Notes: a model not told the origin generated them from the sequence alone. A DNA stretch of 64,000 nucleotides from Acidovorax delafieldii (GCF_007993815.1 NZ_VJWE01000016.1:310001-374000), one strand, 5' to 3'. Counted from the first letter of the stretch, positions 1 through 10,252 are shown. Translations and numbers: made by a program.

Positions 1-201
1 GCCGCTGCGCAGGGCATGGAATTCGACCGCACCCTGAAATCCTCTCCGCTGATCGAAGCGCAATTCGCCGCCATCCGCGAGCGCGTGGCCTACCTGGAGC
101 AGGACCGTTACCTCGCCCCCGACATCGAAGCCATGCGCGCATGGGCCCAGCAGTCCACCTGGCCTGCAGCGCTCACCCAGTGCCTGCCCAGCTTCGCCTG
201 A
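1..201 (+). CDS. hutH: Histidine ammonia-lyase, C-terminal end only
   Basis: This is the last 66 codons of an enzyme cut off by the left edge of the window; the reading frame is open from base 1. The tail reads AAAQGMEFDRTLKSSPLIEA and later RYLAPDIEAMRA, which matches the usual C-terminus of histidine ammonia-lyase (AAQG.DFR.PL.TS, then DRY.APDIE). The enzyme deaminates histidine to trans-urocanate, step 1 of histidine breakdown. The catalytic MIO segment (Ala-Ser-Gly) lies outside the window. It is followed 39 bases later by hutU on the same strand, which supports the call. The family is clear, but nothing can be said about its start or promoter. Confidence 0.88.
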   Translation, partial: AAAQGMEFDRTLKSSPLIEAQFAAIRERVAYLEQDRYLAPDIEAMRAWAQQSTWPAALTQCLPSFA

Positions 202-240
202 TTTTCTCTACGCATACCCCTTGATTCACAGGAGCCCACC

Positions 241-1965
241 ATGAACGCCAACGACGCCATCATCGCCGCCGCCTCCAACACCGACCCCCGCCACGACGCC
301 AGCCGCGTGATCCGCGCGCCGCGCGGCAGCCAGCTCACCTGCAAGAGCTGGCTCACCGAGGCCGCCTACCGCATGATCCAGAACAACCTCGACCCCGAGG
401 TGGCCGAGCGCCCGCAGGACCTGGTGGTGTACGGCGGCATTGGCCGTGCCGCGCGCAACTGGGAGTGTTTTGACCAGATCCTCGCCTCGCTCAAGGACCT
501 GAACGACGACGAAACCCTGCTCATTCAGTCCGGCAAGCCCGTGGGCGTGTTCAAGACCCATGCCAACGCACCCCGCGTGCTGCTGGCCAACTCCAACCTG
601 GTGCCCAAGTGGGCCAACTGGGAACACTTCAGCGAGCTGGACCAGAAGGGCCTGTTCATGTACGGCCAGATGACTGCCGGCAGCTGGATCTACATCGGCA
701 CGCAAGGCATCGTGCAAGGCACGTACGAGACCTTTGCCGAGGCGGGTCGCAAGCACTTTGGCGGCTCGCTCGAAGGGCGCTGGATCTTGACCGCTGGCCT
801 GGGCGGCATGGGCGGCGCGCAGCCGCTGGCCGCTACCTTTGCGGGCGCGGTGTCGCTCAACATCGAATGCCAGCAAAGCAGCATCGACTTCCGCCTGCGC
901 ACGCGCTATGTGGACAAGCAGGCGCGTGACATTGACCACGCGTTCGAGCTGATCCAGCAGCACACCGCGGCCAAGGAGGCCGTGTCGATTGCCCTGCTGG
1001 GCAACGCCGCAGAAATCCTGCCCGAGCTGGTGCGCCGTGCCAAGGCCGGTGGCCTCAAGCCCGACTTGGTCACCGACCAGACCTCGGCCCACGACCTCGT
1101 CAACGGCTACTTGCCCGCAGGTTGGACGGTGGCCCAGTGGCGCGCCGCGCAGCAGGACGTGACACAGCACGAGGTGCTGAAGAAGGCCGCTGCCAAGTCC
1201 TGCGCCGTGCATGTGCAGGCCATGCTCGACTTCCAGCACATGGGCATCCCGGTGGTGGACTACGGCAACAACATCCGCCAGGTGGCGTTTGACGAAGGCG
1301 TGAAGAACGCGTTCGACTTCCCCGGCTTTGTGCCCGCCTACATCCGCCCGCTGTTCTGCGAGGGCAAGGGCCCGTTCCGTTGGGTGGCCCTGTCGGGTGA
1401 CCCGGAAGACATCCGCAAGACCGACGCCAAGATCAAGGAACTGTTCCCCGAGAACAAGCACGTGCACCGCTGGCTTGACATGGCGGGCGAGCGCATTGCC
1501 TTTCAGGGTCTGCCGGCACGCATCTGCTGGCTGGGCCTGGGCGAGCGCCACATTGCGGGCCTGGCCTTCAACGAGATGGTGAAGAACGGTGAGCTCAAGG
1601 CGCCCATCGTGATCGGCCGCGACCACCTGGACACCGGCAGCGTGGCCAGCCCCAACCGCGAGACCGAAGGCATGAAGGACGGCACCGACGCCGTGAGCGA
1701 CTGGCCGCTGCTCAACGCCTTGCTCAACACCTCGGGCGGCGCCACCTGGGTCAGCCTGCACCACGGCGGGGGCGTGGGCATGGGTTACTCGCAGCACTCG
1801 GGCATGGTCATCGTGGCCGACGGCACTGAAGCTGCGGCCCAGCGCCTTGCCAATGTGCTGGTCAACGACTGCGGCAGCGGCGTGATGCGCCATGCCGATG
1901 CTGGCTACGAGCTGGCGGTGGAGACGGCCAAGAAGCAGGGCCTGAAGCTGCCCATGGTGAAGTGA
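241..1965 (+). CDS. hutU: Urocanate hydratase (urocanase)
   Basis: Cytosolic NAD+-dependent enzyme that hydrates urocanate to 4-imidazolone-5-propionate, step 2 of the pathway. At 574 residues it is close to the usual 555-560. The urocanase signature [12 protein letters not shown] is at about residues 421-432, with the family cysteine inside it, and the glycine-rich NAD+ loop GLGGMGGAQ is near residues 186-194. DYGNNIRQ, near residue 340, is also typical of the family. The start is preceded by CAGGAG, 6-7 bases upstream. It sits between hutH and an IclR-type regulator. Nothing appears truncated. Confidence 0.97.
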   Translation: MNANDAIIAAASNTDPRHDASRVIRAPRGSQLTCKSWLTEAAYRMIQNNLDPEVAERPQDLVVYGGIGRAARNWECFDQILASLKDLNDDETLLIQSGKPVGVFKTHANAPRVLLANSNLVPKWANWEHFSELDQKGLFMYGQMTAGSWIYIGTQGIVQGTYETFAEAGRKHFGGSLEGRWILTAGLGGMGGAQPLAATFAGAVSLNIECQQSSIDFRLRTRYVDKQARDIDHAFELIQQHTAAKEAVSIALLGNAAEILPELVRRAKAGGLKPDLVTDQTSAHDLVNGYLPAGWTVAQWRAAQQDVTQHEVLKKAAAKSCAVHVQAMLDFQHMGIPVVDYGNNIRQVAFDEGVKNAFDFPGFVPAYIRPLFCEGKGPFRWVALSGDPEDIRKTDAKIKELFPENKHVHRWLDMAGERIAFQGLPARICWLGLGERHIAGLAFNEMVKNGELKAPIVIGRDHLDTGSVASPNRETEGMKDGTDAVSDWPLLNALLNTSGGATWVSLHHGGGVGMGYSQHSGMVIVADGTEAAAQRLANVLVNDCGSGVMRHADAGYELAVETAKKQGLKLPMVK

Positions 1966-2009
1966 AGGGGCGAGGGAGGGAATGACAGGAATGTGAAAAA
2001 AGGGAACTG

Positions 2010-2030
2010 CATTCCCATTCGTTGGGAATG
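2010..2030. promoter_or_regulatory. Perfect inverted repeat, candidate operator
   Basis: CATTCCCA and TGGGAATG form 8-base arms separated by TTCGT, ending 10 bases before the first possible start of the IclR-type gene. The size and the pyrimidine-purine arms fit IclR-family operators, so autoregulation is the simplest guess. The sequence shows only the symmetry. Confidence 0.45.
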
Positions 2031-2040
2031 TTGGGTTTGA

Positions 2041-2817
2041 ATGCCGCTGCAATCCTTTGATACTGAGTCCATGCCCACCCGTGGACCCACCTCCGTTGCC
2101 GCCGCCGACCGTGTTCTGCACGTGCTGGCGGTGCTGGCGCAGCACGGGCAGCCCATGTCGGCTGCCGAGCTGGTGGAGGCCACGGGCCTGGCGCGCAGCA
2201 CGCTGTACCGGCAGCTGGCGCGGCTCAAGCTGTGGGGCTTTGTGCTGGAGAGCAGCGGGCACTACGCGCCCGGGCCGCTCAGCCTGCAACTGGCCCTGGG
2301 CTTTGACATGGCGTCGCATCTGGTGCACCACGCGCGGTCGGACATGCAGGCCCTGGCCCGGCAGTCCCACGAGAGTGTGGGGCTGGTGGTGGCCGTGAAT
2401 GACAGCGTGGTGTGCCTGGACATGGTGGACAGCACGCAGGCCCTGCGCTGCTCGTTTGAAAAAGGGCGCAGCGTGCCGCTGCGCGCGGGGGCCTCCGCCA
2501 AGTGCCTGCTTGCCCACGTGGCCCCGGCCACGCGCAATGCCATTCTGGACCTGCACTACGGCGCAGACACTGCTGAGCGCCAGGCGGCGCTGACCGAGCT
2601 GGAAGGCATTGCCAAGGCGGGTTACGCAGTCAGCTCCGGCGAAGTGGATGCCGGTGTCTGGGGCGTCAGCGTGCCCGTGTTCGGTTCTCCCCGGCAGGCC
2701 GCCGGGGCCATCACCCTGATGGCCCCGATCTTGCGGGCCCAGGGGCAGGAGACCGCACTCACCGGCATGGCCGTCGTCGCCGCAGCGCGCATCTCTCGCC
2801 AGCTCACTTCTCCCTGA
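2041..2817 (+). CDS. IclR-family transcriptional regulator in the hut cluster
   Basis: A 258-residue protein with an N-terminal winged helix-turn-helix (about residues 25-85; SAAELVEATGLARSTLYRQL covers the recognition region) and a C-terminal IclR effector domain (about 90-255, with SVGLVVAVNDSVVCLDMVDS and the RAGASAKCLLAH segment). It probably controls hut genes or the transporter just downstream, whose binding protein starts 32 bases after its stop. Many hut clusters use a GntR-type HutC instead, so an IclR protein here is notable. The start is uncertain: ATG at 2041 and ATG at 2071 both lack a good ribosome site. The effector is unknown; urocanate or histidine is a guess from context. 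Confidence 0.85.
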   Translation: MPLQSFDTESMPTRGPTSVAAADRVLHVLAVLAQHGQPMSAAELVEATGLARSTLYRQLARLKLWGFVLESSGHYAPGPLSLQLALGFDMASHLVHHARSDMQALARQSHESVGLVVAVNDSVVCLDMVDSTQALRCSFEKGRSVPLRAGASAKCLLAHVAPATRNAILDLHYGADTAERQAALTELEGIAKAGYAVSSGEVDAGVWGVSVPVFGSPRQAAGAITLMAPILRAQGQETALTGMAVVAAARISRQLTSP

Positions 2818-2849
2818 TTTTCCCTCACCCCTCCTCAGGAGCTTTCCCC

Positions 2850-3599
2850 ATGAACCTTCGCCGCAACCTTCTTCTGGCCAGCCTGGCCGCCGCAGCCCTC
2901 TGCACCACGGGTGTACAGGCCCAGGACAACGTCCTGCGTGTGGGCACCGATGCCACGTTCCCGCCCATGGAGTTTGTCGAAAACGGCAAACGCACGGGCT
3001 TCGACATCGAGCTGGTGGAGGCCATTGCCAAGACCATGGGCAAACAGGTCGAGTGGGTGGACATCGACTTCAAGGGCCTGATTCCCGGCCTGATCTCGAA
3101 GCGTTTTGACATGGCGGTCTCGGCCATCTACATCACCGACGAGCGCAAGAAGGTGGTGGACTTCACCGACTCCTACTACGCCGGCGGCCTGGTGGTGATG
3201 GTGAAGGCCGACAACAAGGCCATCAACAAGCTGGCCGACCTGGACGGCAAGAAGGTCAGCGTGCAGGTGGGCACCAAGTCGGTGGCGTACCTGACCGAGA
3301 AATTCCCCAAGGTGCAGCGTGTCGAGGTCGAAAAGAACCAGGAGATGTTCAACCTGGTGGATATCGGCCGCGCCGACGCTGCCGTGACCGGCAAGCCCGC
3401 CGCGTTCCAGTATGTGCGCACCCGTCCCGGCCTGCGCGTGCTCGACGAGCAGCTCACCACCGAAGAGTACGGCATGGCCCTGCGCAAGGACACGCCCGAG
3501 CTGACGAAGGCCGTCAACGGTGCCATCACCAAGCTCAAGGCAGACGGCACCTATGCTGCCATCGTCAAGAAGTGGTTCAGCAACAGCGCTGCCAAGTAA
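2850..3599 (+). CDS. Polar amino-acid ABC transporter, periplasmic binding protein
   Basis: A 249-residue family-3 (SBP_bac_3) solute-binding protein. Residues 1-24 are a Sec signal peptide (NLRRN, then a hydrophobic run ending GVQAQ). The mature protein opens with LRVGTDATFPPMEF, the standard start of lysine/histidine/glutamine binders, followed by GFDIELVEAIAK. AGGAG lies upstream of the ATG. It forms one transcription unit with the permease and ATPase downstream. Its position inside the hut genes makes histidine or urocanate the likely ligand, but that is inferred from context only. Confidence 0.92.
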   Translation: MNLRRNLLLASLAAAALCTTGVQAQDNVLRVGTDATFPPMEFVENGKRTGFDIELVEAIAKTMGKQVEWVDIDFKGLIPGLISKRFDMAVSAIYITDERKKVVDFTDSYYAGGLVVMVKADNKAINKLADLDGKKVSVQVGTKSVAYLTEKFPKVQRVEVEKNQEMFNLVDIGRADAAVTGKPAAFQYVRTRPGLRVLDEQLTTEEYGMALRKDTPELTKAVNGAITKLKADGTYAAIVKKWFSNSAAK

Positions 3600-3628
3600 A
3601 CCGCAGCCACACGTTGCCGAACTGAGCC

Positions 3629-4297
3629 ATGGAACTCGATTTTTCTCCTGTCTGGGCCGGGTTGCCCCAGTTGCTGGCGGGCGCGCTGGTCACTGTGGAA
3701 ATCACGGCCGCCTCGCTGCTGCTGGGTTGCGTCATGGGCCTGCTGGTGGGTATTGGGCGCCTGAACCCCAAGCGCCGCGTGGTCTACGCCCTGTGCACCG
3801 CCTACGTGGCCGCCATCCGTGGCACGCCGCTGCTGGTGCAGCTGTTCATCCTGTTCTTTGGCCTGCCGCAGTTCGGCATCCTGCTGCCCGCTTTTGTGTG
3901 CGGCGTGATCGGCCTGGGCATCTACTCGGGCGCCTATATGTCCGAGGTGGTGCGCGGCGCCATCCAGTCCATCGACAAGGGACAGATGGAGGCGGCGCGT
4001 TCCATTGGCATGTCCTCGGGCCTGGCCATGCGCACCGTGGTGCTGCCACAGGCCGTGGTGCGCATGATTCCGCCACTGGGCAATGAGTTCATCGCGCTGA
4101 TCAAGAACTCGGCGCTGGTGTCGCTGCTCACCATCCACGACCTGATGCACGAAGGGCAGAAGATCATCAGTGTGTCGTATCGCTCGCTGGAGGTGTACCT
4201 GGCGATTGCGGTGGTGTATTTCATCCTCACGGGTGTCACTTCGTTGGTGCTGCGCCGCATGGAGCTGCGCCTGCGTGCCGGGGGAATGGTGCAATGA
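3629..4297 (+). CDS. Polar amino-acid ABC transporter, permease
   Basis: A 222-residue inner-membrane permease of the HisM/GlnP type with about five transmembrane helices. The family loop reads [10 protein letters not shown] near residues 64-73, and the EAA-like coupling helix [13 protein letters not shown] lies near residues 118-130, followed by [18 protein letters not shown]. Only one permease gene is present, so the channel is probably a homodimer. The stop codon overlaps the ATPase start by 4 bases (ATGA), which suggests translational coupling. Confidence 0.94.
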   Translation: MELDFSPVWAGLPQLLAGALVTVEITAASLLLGCVMGLLVGIGRLNPKRRVVYALCTAYVAAIRGTPLLVQLFILFFGLPQFGILLPAFVCGVIGLGIYSGAYMSEVVRGAIQSIDKGQMEAARSIGMSSGLAMRTVVLPQAVVRMIPPLGNEFIALIKNSALVSLLTIHDLMHEGQKIISVSYRSLEVYLAIAVVYFILTGVTSLVLRRMELRLRAGGMVQ

Positions 4298-5088
4298 AGA
4301 AAAATTCTGTGATGACCGTAGCAAGCCCATCCGCCGAGCCCATCGTGCGCATTCGCGGACTGCGCAAGTCGTTTGGCAGCCACGTGGTGCTGAACGGCAT
4401 CGACTTTGACGTGCTGCCGTCGCAAGTGGTGGTGGTCATCGGGCCCAGCGGCTCGGGCAAGAGCACCTTTCTGCGCTGCTGCAACGGACTGGAGCAGCCC
4501 GAAGGCGGCACGGTCGAGATCTGTGGCCGCACACTGGTGCAGGACGGCCGCATGCTGCCCGACCATGACCTGAACGCTTTGCGCGAAGAAGTGGGCATGG
4601 TGTTCCAGTCGTTCAACCTGTTTCCGCACCTTTCGGTGCTCGACAACGTCACGCTGGGTCCGCGCAAGCTGCGCGGCCTCTCGCGCAAGGAGGCCGAGGA
4701 GCGCGCACAGGCCCTGCTGACCAAGGTGGGCCTGGCGCACAAGGCTTTGGCCATGCCTGCCAGCCTGTCGGGCGGGCAAAAGCAGCGTGTGGCCATTGCC
4801 CGCGCACTGGCCATGGAGCCGCGCGTGATGCTGTTCGACGAGCCCACCTCGGCGCTGGACCCCGAGCTGGTGGGCGAGGTGCTGCAGGTCATGAAGCTGC
4901 TGGCCAGCGAAGGCATGACCATGATGGTCGTGACGCACGAAATGGACTTTGCACGCGAGGTGGGCGACGTGGTGGTGGTGATGGACGGCGGCGGGATCAT
5001 CGAGTCCGGCCAGCCTGCCACCATCTTCACCAACCCCACGCAGGAGCGCACGCGCTCCTTTCTGCAGGCGGTGCTCACGCGCGCCTGA
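4294..5088 (+). CDS. Polar amino-acid ABC transporter, ATP-binding protein
   Basis: A 264-residue ABC ATPase. Walker A is GPSGSGKS at residues 50-57, the signature [10 protein letters not shown] at about 158-167, Walker B VMLFDEP with Asp182-Glu183, and the H-loop VVTHEMDFA follows. This is the HisP/GlnQ pattern. It powers the upstream permease. ATG 4294 overlaps the permease stop; a second ATG lies six codons further in, so the N-terminus may be slightly shorter. All catalytic elements are intact. Confidence 0.95.
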   Translation: MKKNSVMTVASPSAEPIVRIRGLRKSFGSHVVLNGIDFDVLPSQVVVVIGPSGSGKSTFLRCCNGLEQPEGGTVEICGRTLVQDGRMLPDHDLNALREEVGMVFQSFNLFPHLSVLDNVTLGPRKLRGLSRKEAEERAQALLTKVGLAHKALAMPASLSGGQKQRVAIARALAMEPRVMLFDEPTSALDPELVGEVLQVMKLLASEGMTMMVVTHEMDFAREVGDVVVVMDGGGIIESGQPATIFTNPTQERTRSFLQAVLTRA

Positions 5089-5144
5089 GGCTGGGTGTGC
5101 GTGATGCATGACAACGGTCAATAGCCTACAAGGAGACAGCTCGT

Positions 5145-6038
5145 ATGCACCCGGTTTCACCTGCCAGTGACCTGAGCCAACAACAGCACTTTCAACAGCG
5201 CTTGCAGGAGCGCCTGACCGCCGACGACATCGCGCGGTTTGACCGCGACGGCGCCATCTGCATCAAGCAGCTGCTCACGCCCGAAGAGGTAGCGCTGCTG
5301 CGCGACGGCATCGACGCCAACCTGGCCGCGCCCAGCCCGCGTGCCAAGGTGGCCAGCAGGCCGGATGACCCGGGCCGCTTCTTCGAGGACTTCTGCAACT
5401 GGCAGGACATCCCGCAGTTCGGCCGCTTTGTGCGCGACACGCCGCTGGCCCTGGCCGCGCAGCGCCTGATGCAGTCACGCACCGTGCGGCTGTACCACGA
5501 CCATGTGCTGGTGAAGGAGCCGGGCACGCGCCAGAAGACGCCCTGGCACCAGGACCAGCCTTACTACAACATCGAAGGCAGGCAGAACGTGAGCATGTGG
5601 ATTCCGGTCGATCCAGTGTCGCGCGCGGCCACGCTCGAATTTGTGGCTGGTTCGCACAAGGGCCCCTGGCTCATGCCGCGCACCTTCATGGACAACCAGG
5701 CCAAGTGGTTCCCCGAGGGCAGCCTGCAGGACCTGCCCAACGTCGAGGCCAATCGCGACGCTTTTCCCATCGTGGGCTGGGAGATCGAGCCGGGCGACGT
5801 GGTGTGTTTTCACATGCTCACGCTGCATGCGTCGGGCGGGGTGGAGGGGCCCAACCGGCGCCGCGTGTTCTCGGTGCGCTTCCTGGGCGACGACACGCGC
5901 CACGCGCCAAGGCCGTGGAAGACCTCGCCCGAGTTCCCGGGGCTGGCGGACCAGCTACCCGCTGGGGCAGCCATGGACCACCCGCTGTTCCCGCTGCTGG
6001 TGGGCGGGAACGGTGTGCCGCAGGGTGAAGGCGCGTGA
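5145..6038 (+). CDS. PhyH-family Fe(II)/2-oxoglutarate dioxygenase in the hut operon
   Basis: A 297-residue protein of the phytanoyl-CoA dioxygenase (PhyH) superfamily. The iron triad is visible as His135 and Asp137 (TPWHQDQPYY) and His228 (LTLHASGG). An arginine in RRRVFSVRF near residue 241 is placed to bind 2-oxoglutarate. The family hydroxylates small acids, amino acids and their derivatives. AAGGAG precedes the ATG. Its end overlaps the hutD start by 4 bases (GTGA), so the two are translationally coupled within the histidine cluster. This suggests a substrate linked to histidine breakdown, such as a modified histidine, but the sequence does not identify it. Confidence 0.85.
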   Translation: MHPVSPASDLSQQQHFQQRLQERLTADDIARFDRDGAICIKQLLTPEEVALLRDGIDANLAAPSPRAKVASRPDDPGRFFEDFCNWQDIPQFGRFVRDTPLALAAQRLMQSRTVRLYHDHVLVKEPGTRQKTPWHQDQPYYNIEGRQNVSMWIPVDPVSRAATLEFVAGSHKGPWLMPRTFMDNQAKWFPEGSLQDLPNVEANRDAFPIVGWEIEPGDVVCFHMLTLHASGGVEGPNRRRVFSVRFLGDDTRHAPRPWKTSPEFPGLADQLPAGAAMDHPLFPLLVGGNGVPQGEGA

Positions 6039-6664
6039 AGCAGTTTCTGGACTTGGCCTCCACGCCCCCGGTGCCCTGGAAGAACGGCGGCGGCAGCACA
6101 CGCGAGCTGGCGTGCTGGCCGCCCGGCGCGGGCATGGACAGCTTTGCATGGCGCGTGAGCGTTGCCACCATTGCAAGCCCCGGGCCGTTCTCGGCGTTTG
6201 TGGGGGTGGATCGGCAAATCATGTTGCTGGATGGCGATGGCGTATATCTGCAAGGCGCAGAAGGACATTGGCAGCACGCGCTGACGCACCGCTGGGAGCC
6301 GTTTGCGTTCTCCGGCGAAGAGCCGGTGGACTGCCGCATGCTGGGCGGTGTTTCCACCGACTTCAACCTGATGCTGCGCCGGGGTGCGTGGACCGGGAAC
6401 CTGAAGGTGCTGCGCGATGCGCCGCCGCCCGCTGAGGGGGCTGCCGCGGGTCTGTGCGTGGTGCTGCAGGGCACCTGGCGATGCGAGGACTGCGATACCC
6501 ACCAAGTGCGGATGCTGGCAGCGGGGCAGGGCCTGTGGTGGGTGAACGAAGGGGGCGAAGCAGCGCCGTCGATCACCCCTGTGCGCCGCGCCGAAAGCGG
6601 TGGGTCTGCCGACGATGCACCCGTGCTGGCCTGGGTGGCCTTGCGCAGGGGCTCTGCACCATAA
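6035..6664 (+). CDS. hutD: HutD family protein
   Basis: A 209-residue cupin-fold HutD protein. Markers are the N-terminal PVPWKNGGGSTRELA and the middle segment FAWRVSVATIASPGPFSAFVG. HutD proteins co-occur with hut genes and in Pseudomonas are thought to limit overactive histidine breakdown; no firm enzyme activity is established. It starts with GTG at 6035, overlapping the stop of the dioxygenase, and is followed by a dispersed repeat before hutI. Confidence 0.92.
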   Translation: MKQFLDLASTPPVPWKNGGGSTRELACWPPGAGMDSFAWRVSVATIASPGPFSAFVGVDRQIMLLDGDGVYLQGAEGHWQHALTHRWEPFAFSGEEPVDCRMLGGVSTDFNLMLRRGAWTGNLKVLRDAPPPAEGAAAGLCVVLQGTWRCEDCDTHQVRMLAAGQGLWWVNEGGEAAPSITPVRRAESGGSADDAPVLAWVALRRGSAP

Positions 6665-6728
6665 TTTGGATCAAATGGGCTGCAAGCGCTAGTGGAATAT
6701 GCGCTAGTAGCTATATAAACAATAGCAA
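6665..6728 (+). repeat. Dispersed palindromic repeat, family 1, copy A
   Basis: The element fills the gap between hutD and hutI. It shows the family pattern: TTGGATCAAAT, then CTGCAAGCGCTAGTGG, ATATGCGCTAGTAGCTAT and a tail ending AATAGCAA. AGCGC and GCGCT can pair across the centre. Related copies lie near 15.4, 25.1, 41.5, 45.2, 50.5 and 53.8 kb. Confidence 0.75.
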
Positions 6729-6736
6729 TTCAATCC

Positions 6737-8023
6737 ATGAACACAGCAGCAGGTAGCAACAAGCAGGGCGTTGTCCCGCCAGCATCTTCCGCACCCAGTG
6801 CCGATGGCGTGTGGACCAACCTGCGGCCCGTGGCCGCGTTGTGGGCGACGGATGTGCCGGTGCCTGAGGGCACGCTGGCGTGTGTGGTGGTGCAGGGCGG
6901 CGCCGTGCAGTGGGTGGGCCCGCAGGCCCAGGTGCCAGCAGCCTTTGCGGCCTTGCCTCGCATTGACAGCAGGGGCGCCGTCACCACCCCCGGTCTGGTG
7001 GATTGCCACACCCACCTGGTGTACGGTGGGCAGCGCGCCAACGAGTTCGCGATGCGGCTGGCGGGTGCGACGTATGAAGAGGTGGCCAAGGCGGGCGGGG
7101 GCATCGTGTCGTCGGTGCGCGCCACGCGCGAGGCCAGCGAAGACGAGCTCTTTGCCCTGGCCGCGCCGCGCCTGCAGGCGCTGCTGGACGAGGGCGTGTG
7201 TGCCATCGAGATCAAGTCCGGCTACGGACTGGCGCTGGAGCACGAACGCAAGCAGCTGCGCGTGGCCCGCCGCCTGGGCGAGGCCTTTGGCGTCACGGTG
7301 CGCACCACCTTCCTCGGCGCGCATGCACTGCCGCCCGAATACGCCGGGCGCAGCCAGGACTACACCGACCTTGTCTGCAACGAGATGCTGCCTGCGCTTG
7401 CGGCCGAAGGCCTGGTGGATGCCGTGGATGTGTTCTGCGAACGCATCGCCTTCACGCTGGCCGAGACCGAGCAGGTCTTCCAGGCCGCGCGCAAGCTCGG
7501 CATCCCCGTCAAGCTGCATGCGGAGCAACTGTCCGACATGGGCGGCTCGGCACTCGCTGCGCGCTACGGTGCGCTGTCGTGTGACCACATCGAGCACCTG
7601 TCGGCCGACGGCATCGCTGCGATGAAAGCCGCAGGCACCGTGGCCGTGCTGCTGCCTGGCGCCTACTACACGCTGCGCGACACGCACCTGCCACCCATCG
7701 CGGCACTGCGCGCAGCGGGTGTGCCCATGGCTGTCTCCACCGACCACAACCCGGGTACCTCGCCCGCGCTGAGCCTGCTGCTGATGGCCAACATGGCCTG
7801 CACGCTGTTCCGTCTGACAGTGCCCGAGGCGCTGGCGGGCATCACCACCCACGCCGCACGCGCGCTCGGCCTGCAAGACACCCACGGCCTCATCGCATCC
7901 GGCAGGCCCGCCCACTTTGTGCTGTGGCCGGTGGGCGAGGCGGCCGAACTGGCCTACTGGCTGGGCCAAAAGCCTGCCTGCACCATCGTGCGGCAAGGGC
8001 GCATTCACGGAGTCATGCCATGA
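6737..8023 (+). CDS. hutI: Imidazolonepropionase
   Basis: A 428-residue metal-dependent amidohydrolase that opens imidazolone-5-propionate to N-formimino-L-glutamate, step 3. Metal ligands include His91 and His93 in [21 protein letters not shown] and the STDHNPG motif follow in the expected order. It is about 20 residues longer than usual at the N-terminus ([11 protein letters not shown]...), so an internal start is possible. Its stop overlaps the hutF start by 4 bases. Confidence 0.96.
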   Translation: MNTAAGSNKQGVVPPASSAPSADGVWTNLRPVAALWATDVPVPEGTLACVVVQGGAVQWVGPQAQVPAAFAALPRIDSRGAVTTPGLVDCHTHLVYGGQRANEFAMRLAGATYEEVAKAGGGIVSSVRATREASEDELFALAAPRLQALLDEGVCAIEIKSGYGLALEHERKQLRVARRLGEAFGVTVRTTFLGAHALPPEYAGRSQDYTDLVCNEMLPALAAEGLVDAVDVFCERIAFTLAETEQVFQAARKLGIPVKLHAEQLSDMGGSALAARYGALSCDHIEHLSADGIAAMKAAGTVAVLLPGAYYTLRDTHLPPIAALRAAGVPMAVSTDHNPGTSPALSLLLMANMACTLFRLTVPEALAGITTHAARALGLQDTHGLIASGRPAHFVLWPVGEAAELAYWLGQKPACTIVRQGRIHGVMP

Positions 8024-9402
8024 CGCAACAACTGTTCGCCGCCGATGCACTGCTGCCCACGGGCTGGGCGCGCAACGTGCTGATCACATGGGATGGGGCA
8101 GGGCGCATCACTGCCGTCGCGCCCAACGCCCAGCCAAATGGTGCCGCCATGGCCCCGGGCCCCGTGTTGCCCGGCATGCCCAATCTGCACTCGCACGCCT
8201 TCCAGCGCGCGTTTGTGGGCCTGACCGAATACCGGGGCGAAAGCCAGGACAGCTTCTGGAGCTGGCGCAACCTGATGTACCGCTTTGCGGCGCGCATTAC
8301 GCCCGAGTCGCTGGAGGCTATTGCGACCTGGCTGTACGTGGAGATGCTGGAGGCGGGCTACACCAGCGTGTGCGAGTTCCACTACGTGCACCACGACCAG
8401 GACGGCACGCCCTATGCCGATGACGCCACGCTCTCGCTGGCCCTGCTGCGTGCGGCGCAGAATGCGGGCATCGGCATCACGCTGTTGCCGGTGCTGTACC
8501 AGACGAGTGGTTTTGGTGCCAAGCCACCGCGTGCGGACCAGGCCCGCTTCATTCGCAGCACGGACAACATGCTCTCATTGCTCGAGCGCCTTGCACCCGC
8601 TGCAAGAGCGCAAGCGGCCGTTTTGGGACTGGCGCCGCACTCGCTGCGCGCGGTGCCGCCCGGCAGTCTGGAAGTTGCGGTACAGGGCCTCACGGCACTC
8701 AATGCGCAGGCGCCCATTCACATACATATTGCCGAGCAGACGCAGGAAGTGGATGACTGCGTGGCCTGGAGCGGCCAGCGCCCGGTGCAGTGGCTGCTGG
8801 AGAACGCCCCCGTGGACGAGCGCTGGTGTCTGGTGCACGCCACGCACATGACCCCGCAGGAGTACCAGGACGCAGCGCGCACGGGCGCCGTGGCGGGCAT
8901 CTGCCCCACCACCGAGGCCAACCTGGGCGACGGCATCTTCGACATGCCGCTGTGGCTTCAGCACGGCGGGCGCTGGGGCGTGGGCTCGGACAGCCATGCC
9001 TGCGTGAATGCGGCAGAGGAATTGCTGATGCTCGAATACGGCCAGCGCCTGTCGCTGCGCCAGCGCAATGTGCTGGCCACCGCTGCGCAACCCGAGGTGG
9101 CCACGGCCATGGCCTTGCAGGCCGTGCAGGGCGGGGCGCAGGCAGCGGGCCGCGCCATTGGTGGCCTCGCCGTGGGCCAGCAGGCCGACCTGGTGGTGCT
9201 GGATTCGCAGCACCTGGCGCTGCGCGATTTGCCTGCGCACAGCATGCTGTCGGCCCATGTGTTTGGCAGCCAACGCACCTCGGCCATCGACAGCGTGTGG
9301 GTGGCGGGGCAGCGGCGCATCGCCAGCGGCCGGCACACGCTGCATGACGCAGCGGCCCATGCGTTCGTGGCCGCGCGCTCGGCCACCATTGCACCCGATT
9401 GA
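8020..9402 (+). CDS. hutF: Formimidoylglutamate deiminase
   Basis: A 460-residue amidohydrolase that converts N-formimino-L-glutamate to N-formyl-L-glutamate and ammonia. Metal and catalytic motifs are [11 protein letters not shown] (His57, His59), [20 protein letters not shown] and [14 protein letters not shown]. The frame is open further upstream, but ATG 8020 forms an ATGA overlap with the hutI stop and gives [13 protein letters not shown], the normal N-terminus. With hutG it defines the five-step histidine route found in Pseudomonas and Burkholderiales. Confidence 0.96.
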   Translation: MTQQLFAADALLPTGWARNVLITWDGAGRITAVAPNAQPNGAAMAPGPVLPGMPNLHSHAFQRAFVGLTEYRGESQDSFWSWRNLMYRFAARITPESLEAIATWLYVEMLEAGYTSVCEFHYVHHDQDGTPYADDATLSLALLRAAQNAGIGITLLPVLYQTSGFGAKPPRADQARFIRSTDNMLSLLERLAPAARAQAAVLGLAPHSLRAVPPGSLEVAVQGLTALNAQAPIHIHIAEQTQEVDDCVAWSGQRPVQWLLENAPVDERWCLVHATHMTPQEYQDAARTGAVAGICPTTEANLGDGIFDMPLWLQHGGRWGVGSDSHACVNAAEELLMLEYGQRLSLRQRNVLATAAQPEVATAMALQAVQGGAQAAGRAIGGLAVGQQADLVVLDSQHLALRDLPAHSMLSAHVFGSQRTSAIDSVWVAGQRRIASGRHTLHDAAAHAFVAARSATIAPD

Positions 9403-9436
9403 CGCGTCCGATTGAATTCCTACCCCTGAGCTTGTG

Positions 9437-10252
9437 ATGACAGATACCTCTCCACCTCCTTTTGTCCTTTACCCCGGCACCGCGCCGCTGCTGGTGTCGA
9501 TGCCCCATGCGGGCACCTACGTGCCGCCAGCGCTGGCTGCGCGCTTCACCGATGAGGCCCGCCAGGTGCCCGACACCGACTGGCACATGGAGCGCCTCTA
9601 TGCGTTCGCCAAGGACCTGGGCGCGTCCATCCTCGTGGCCACGCACTCGCGCTATGTGGTCGATCTGAACCGCCCGCCCGATGGGACCAGCCTCTACCCT
9701 GGCCAAAGCGTCACCGGCCTGTGCCCGGTCGATACGTTTGACGACACGCCCATCTATGCCCGGGGCGATGTGCCCGATGATGCCGAGGTGGCCGCGCGCC
9801 GCGATGCCGTCTGGGCGCCGTACCACGCGCAACTGCGTGCCGAGCTGGACCGCATCCGCGCGCAGCATGGTGTGGCGGTGCTGTGGGACGCCCACTCCAT
9901 CCGCTCGGTGCTGCCGCGCTTCTTTGAAGGCAAGCTGACCGACCTGAACCTGGGGACGGCCAACGGCGAAAGCTGCGATCCGGCACTGGCGCAGGAGCTG
10001 CTGTCCATCGCCAAAGAGGCCCAGGGCCACACCGCAGTGCTCAACGGTCGCTTCAAGGGCGGGCACATCACGCGCCACTATGGGCAGCCCGCGCAGAACA
10101 TCCACGCGGTGCAGCTGGAGATGACGCAGTGCAGCTACATGCAAGAAGCCTTGCCGTTTGACTATCTGCCCGATGTGGCGGCAGGCGTGCAGCCGCACCT
10201 GCGCCGCATGCTGCAGGCCACGCTGGCCTTTGCGGCAGCGCAATCAGTTTGA
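9437..10252 (+). CDS. hutG: N-formylglutamate deformylase
   Basis: A 271-residue N-formylglutamate amidohydrolase that releases formate and L-glutamate, the last step. Family features are the N-terminal LLVSMPHAGTYVPP, DTDWHMERLY, VVDLNRPPDG and WDAHSIRSVLPRFFEGKLTD. A GTG one codon upstream (9434) is an alternative start; the ribosome site is weak for both. It closes the hut block; the next 118 bases carry no gene. Confidence 0.95.
   Translation: MTDTSPPPFVLYPGTAPLLVSMPHAGTYVPPALAARFTDEARQVPDTDWHMERLYAFAKDLGASILVATHSRYVVDLNRPPDGTSLYPGQSVTGLCPVDTFDDTPIYARGDVPDDAEVAARRDAVWAPYHAQLRAELDRIRAQHGVAVLWDAHSIRSVLPRFFEGKLTDLNLGTANGESCDPALAQELLSIAKEAQGHTAVLNGRFKGGHITRHYGQPAQNIHAVQLEMTQCSYMQEALPFDYLPDVAAGVQPHLRRMLQATLAFAAAQSV

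Noticed and set aside
226-2556. Open frame of 776 codons on the minus strand
   Set aside because: It covers hutU and the IclR gene in antisense, has no family motif and the same shadow-frame composition.
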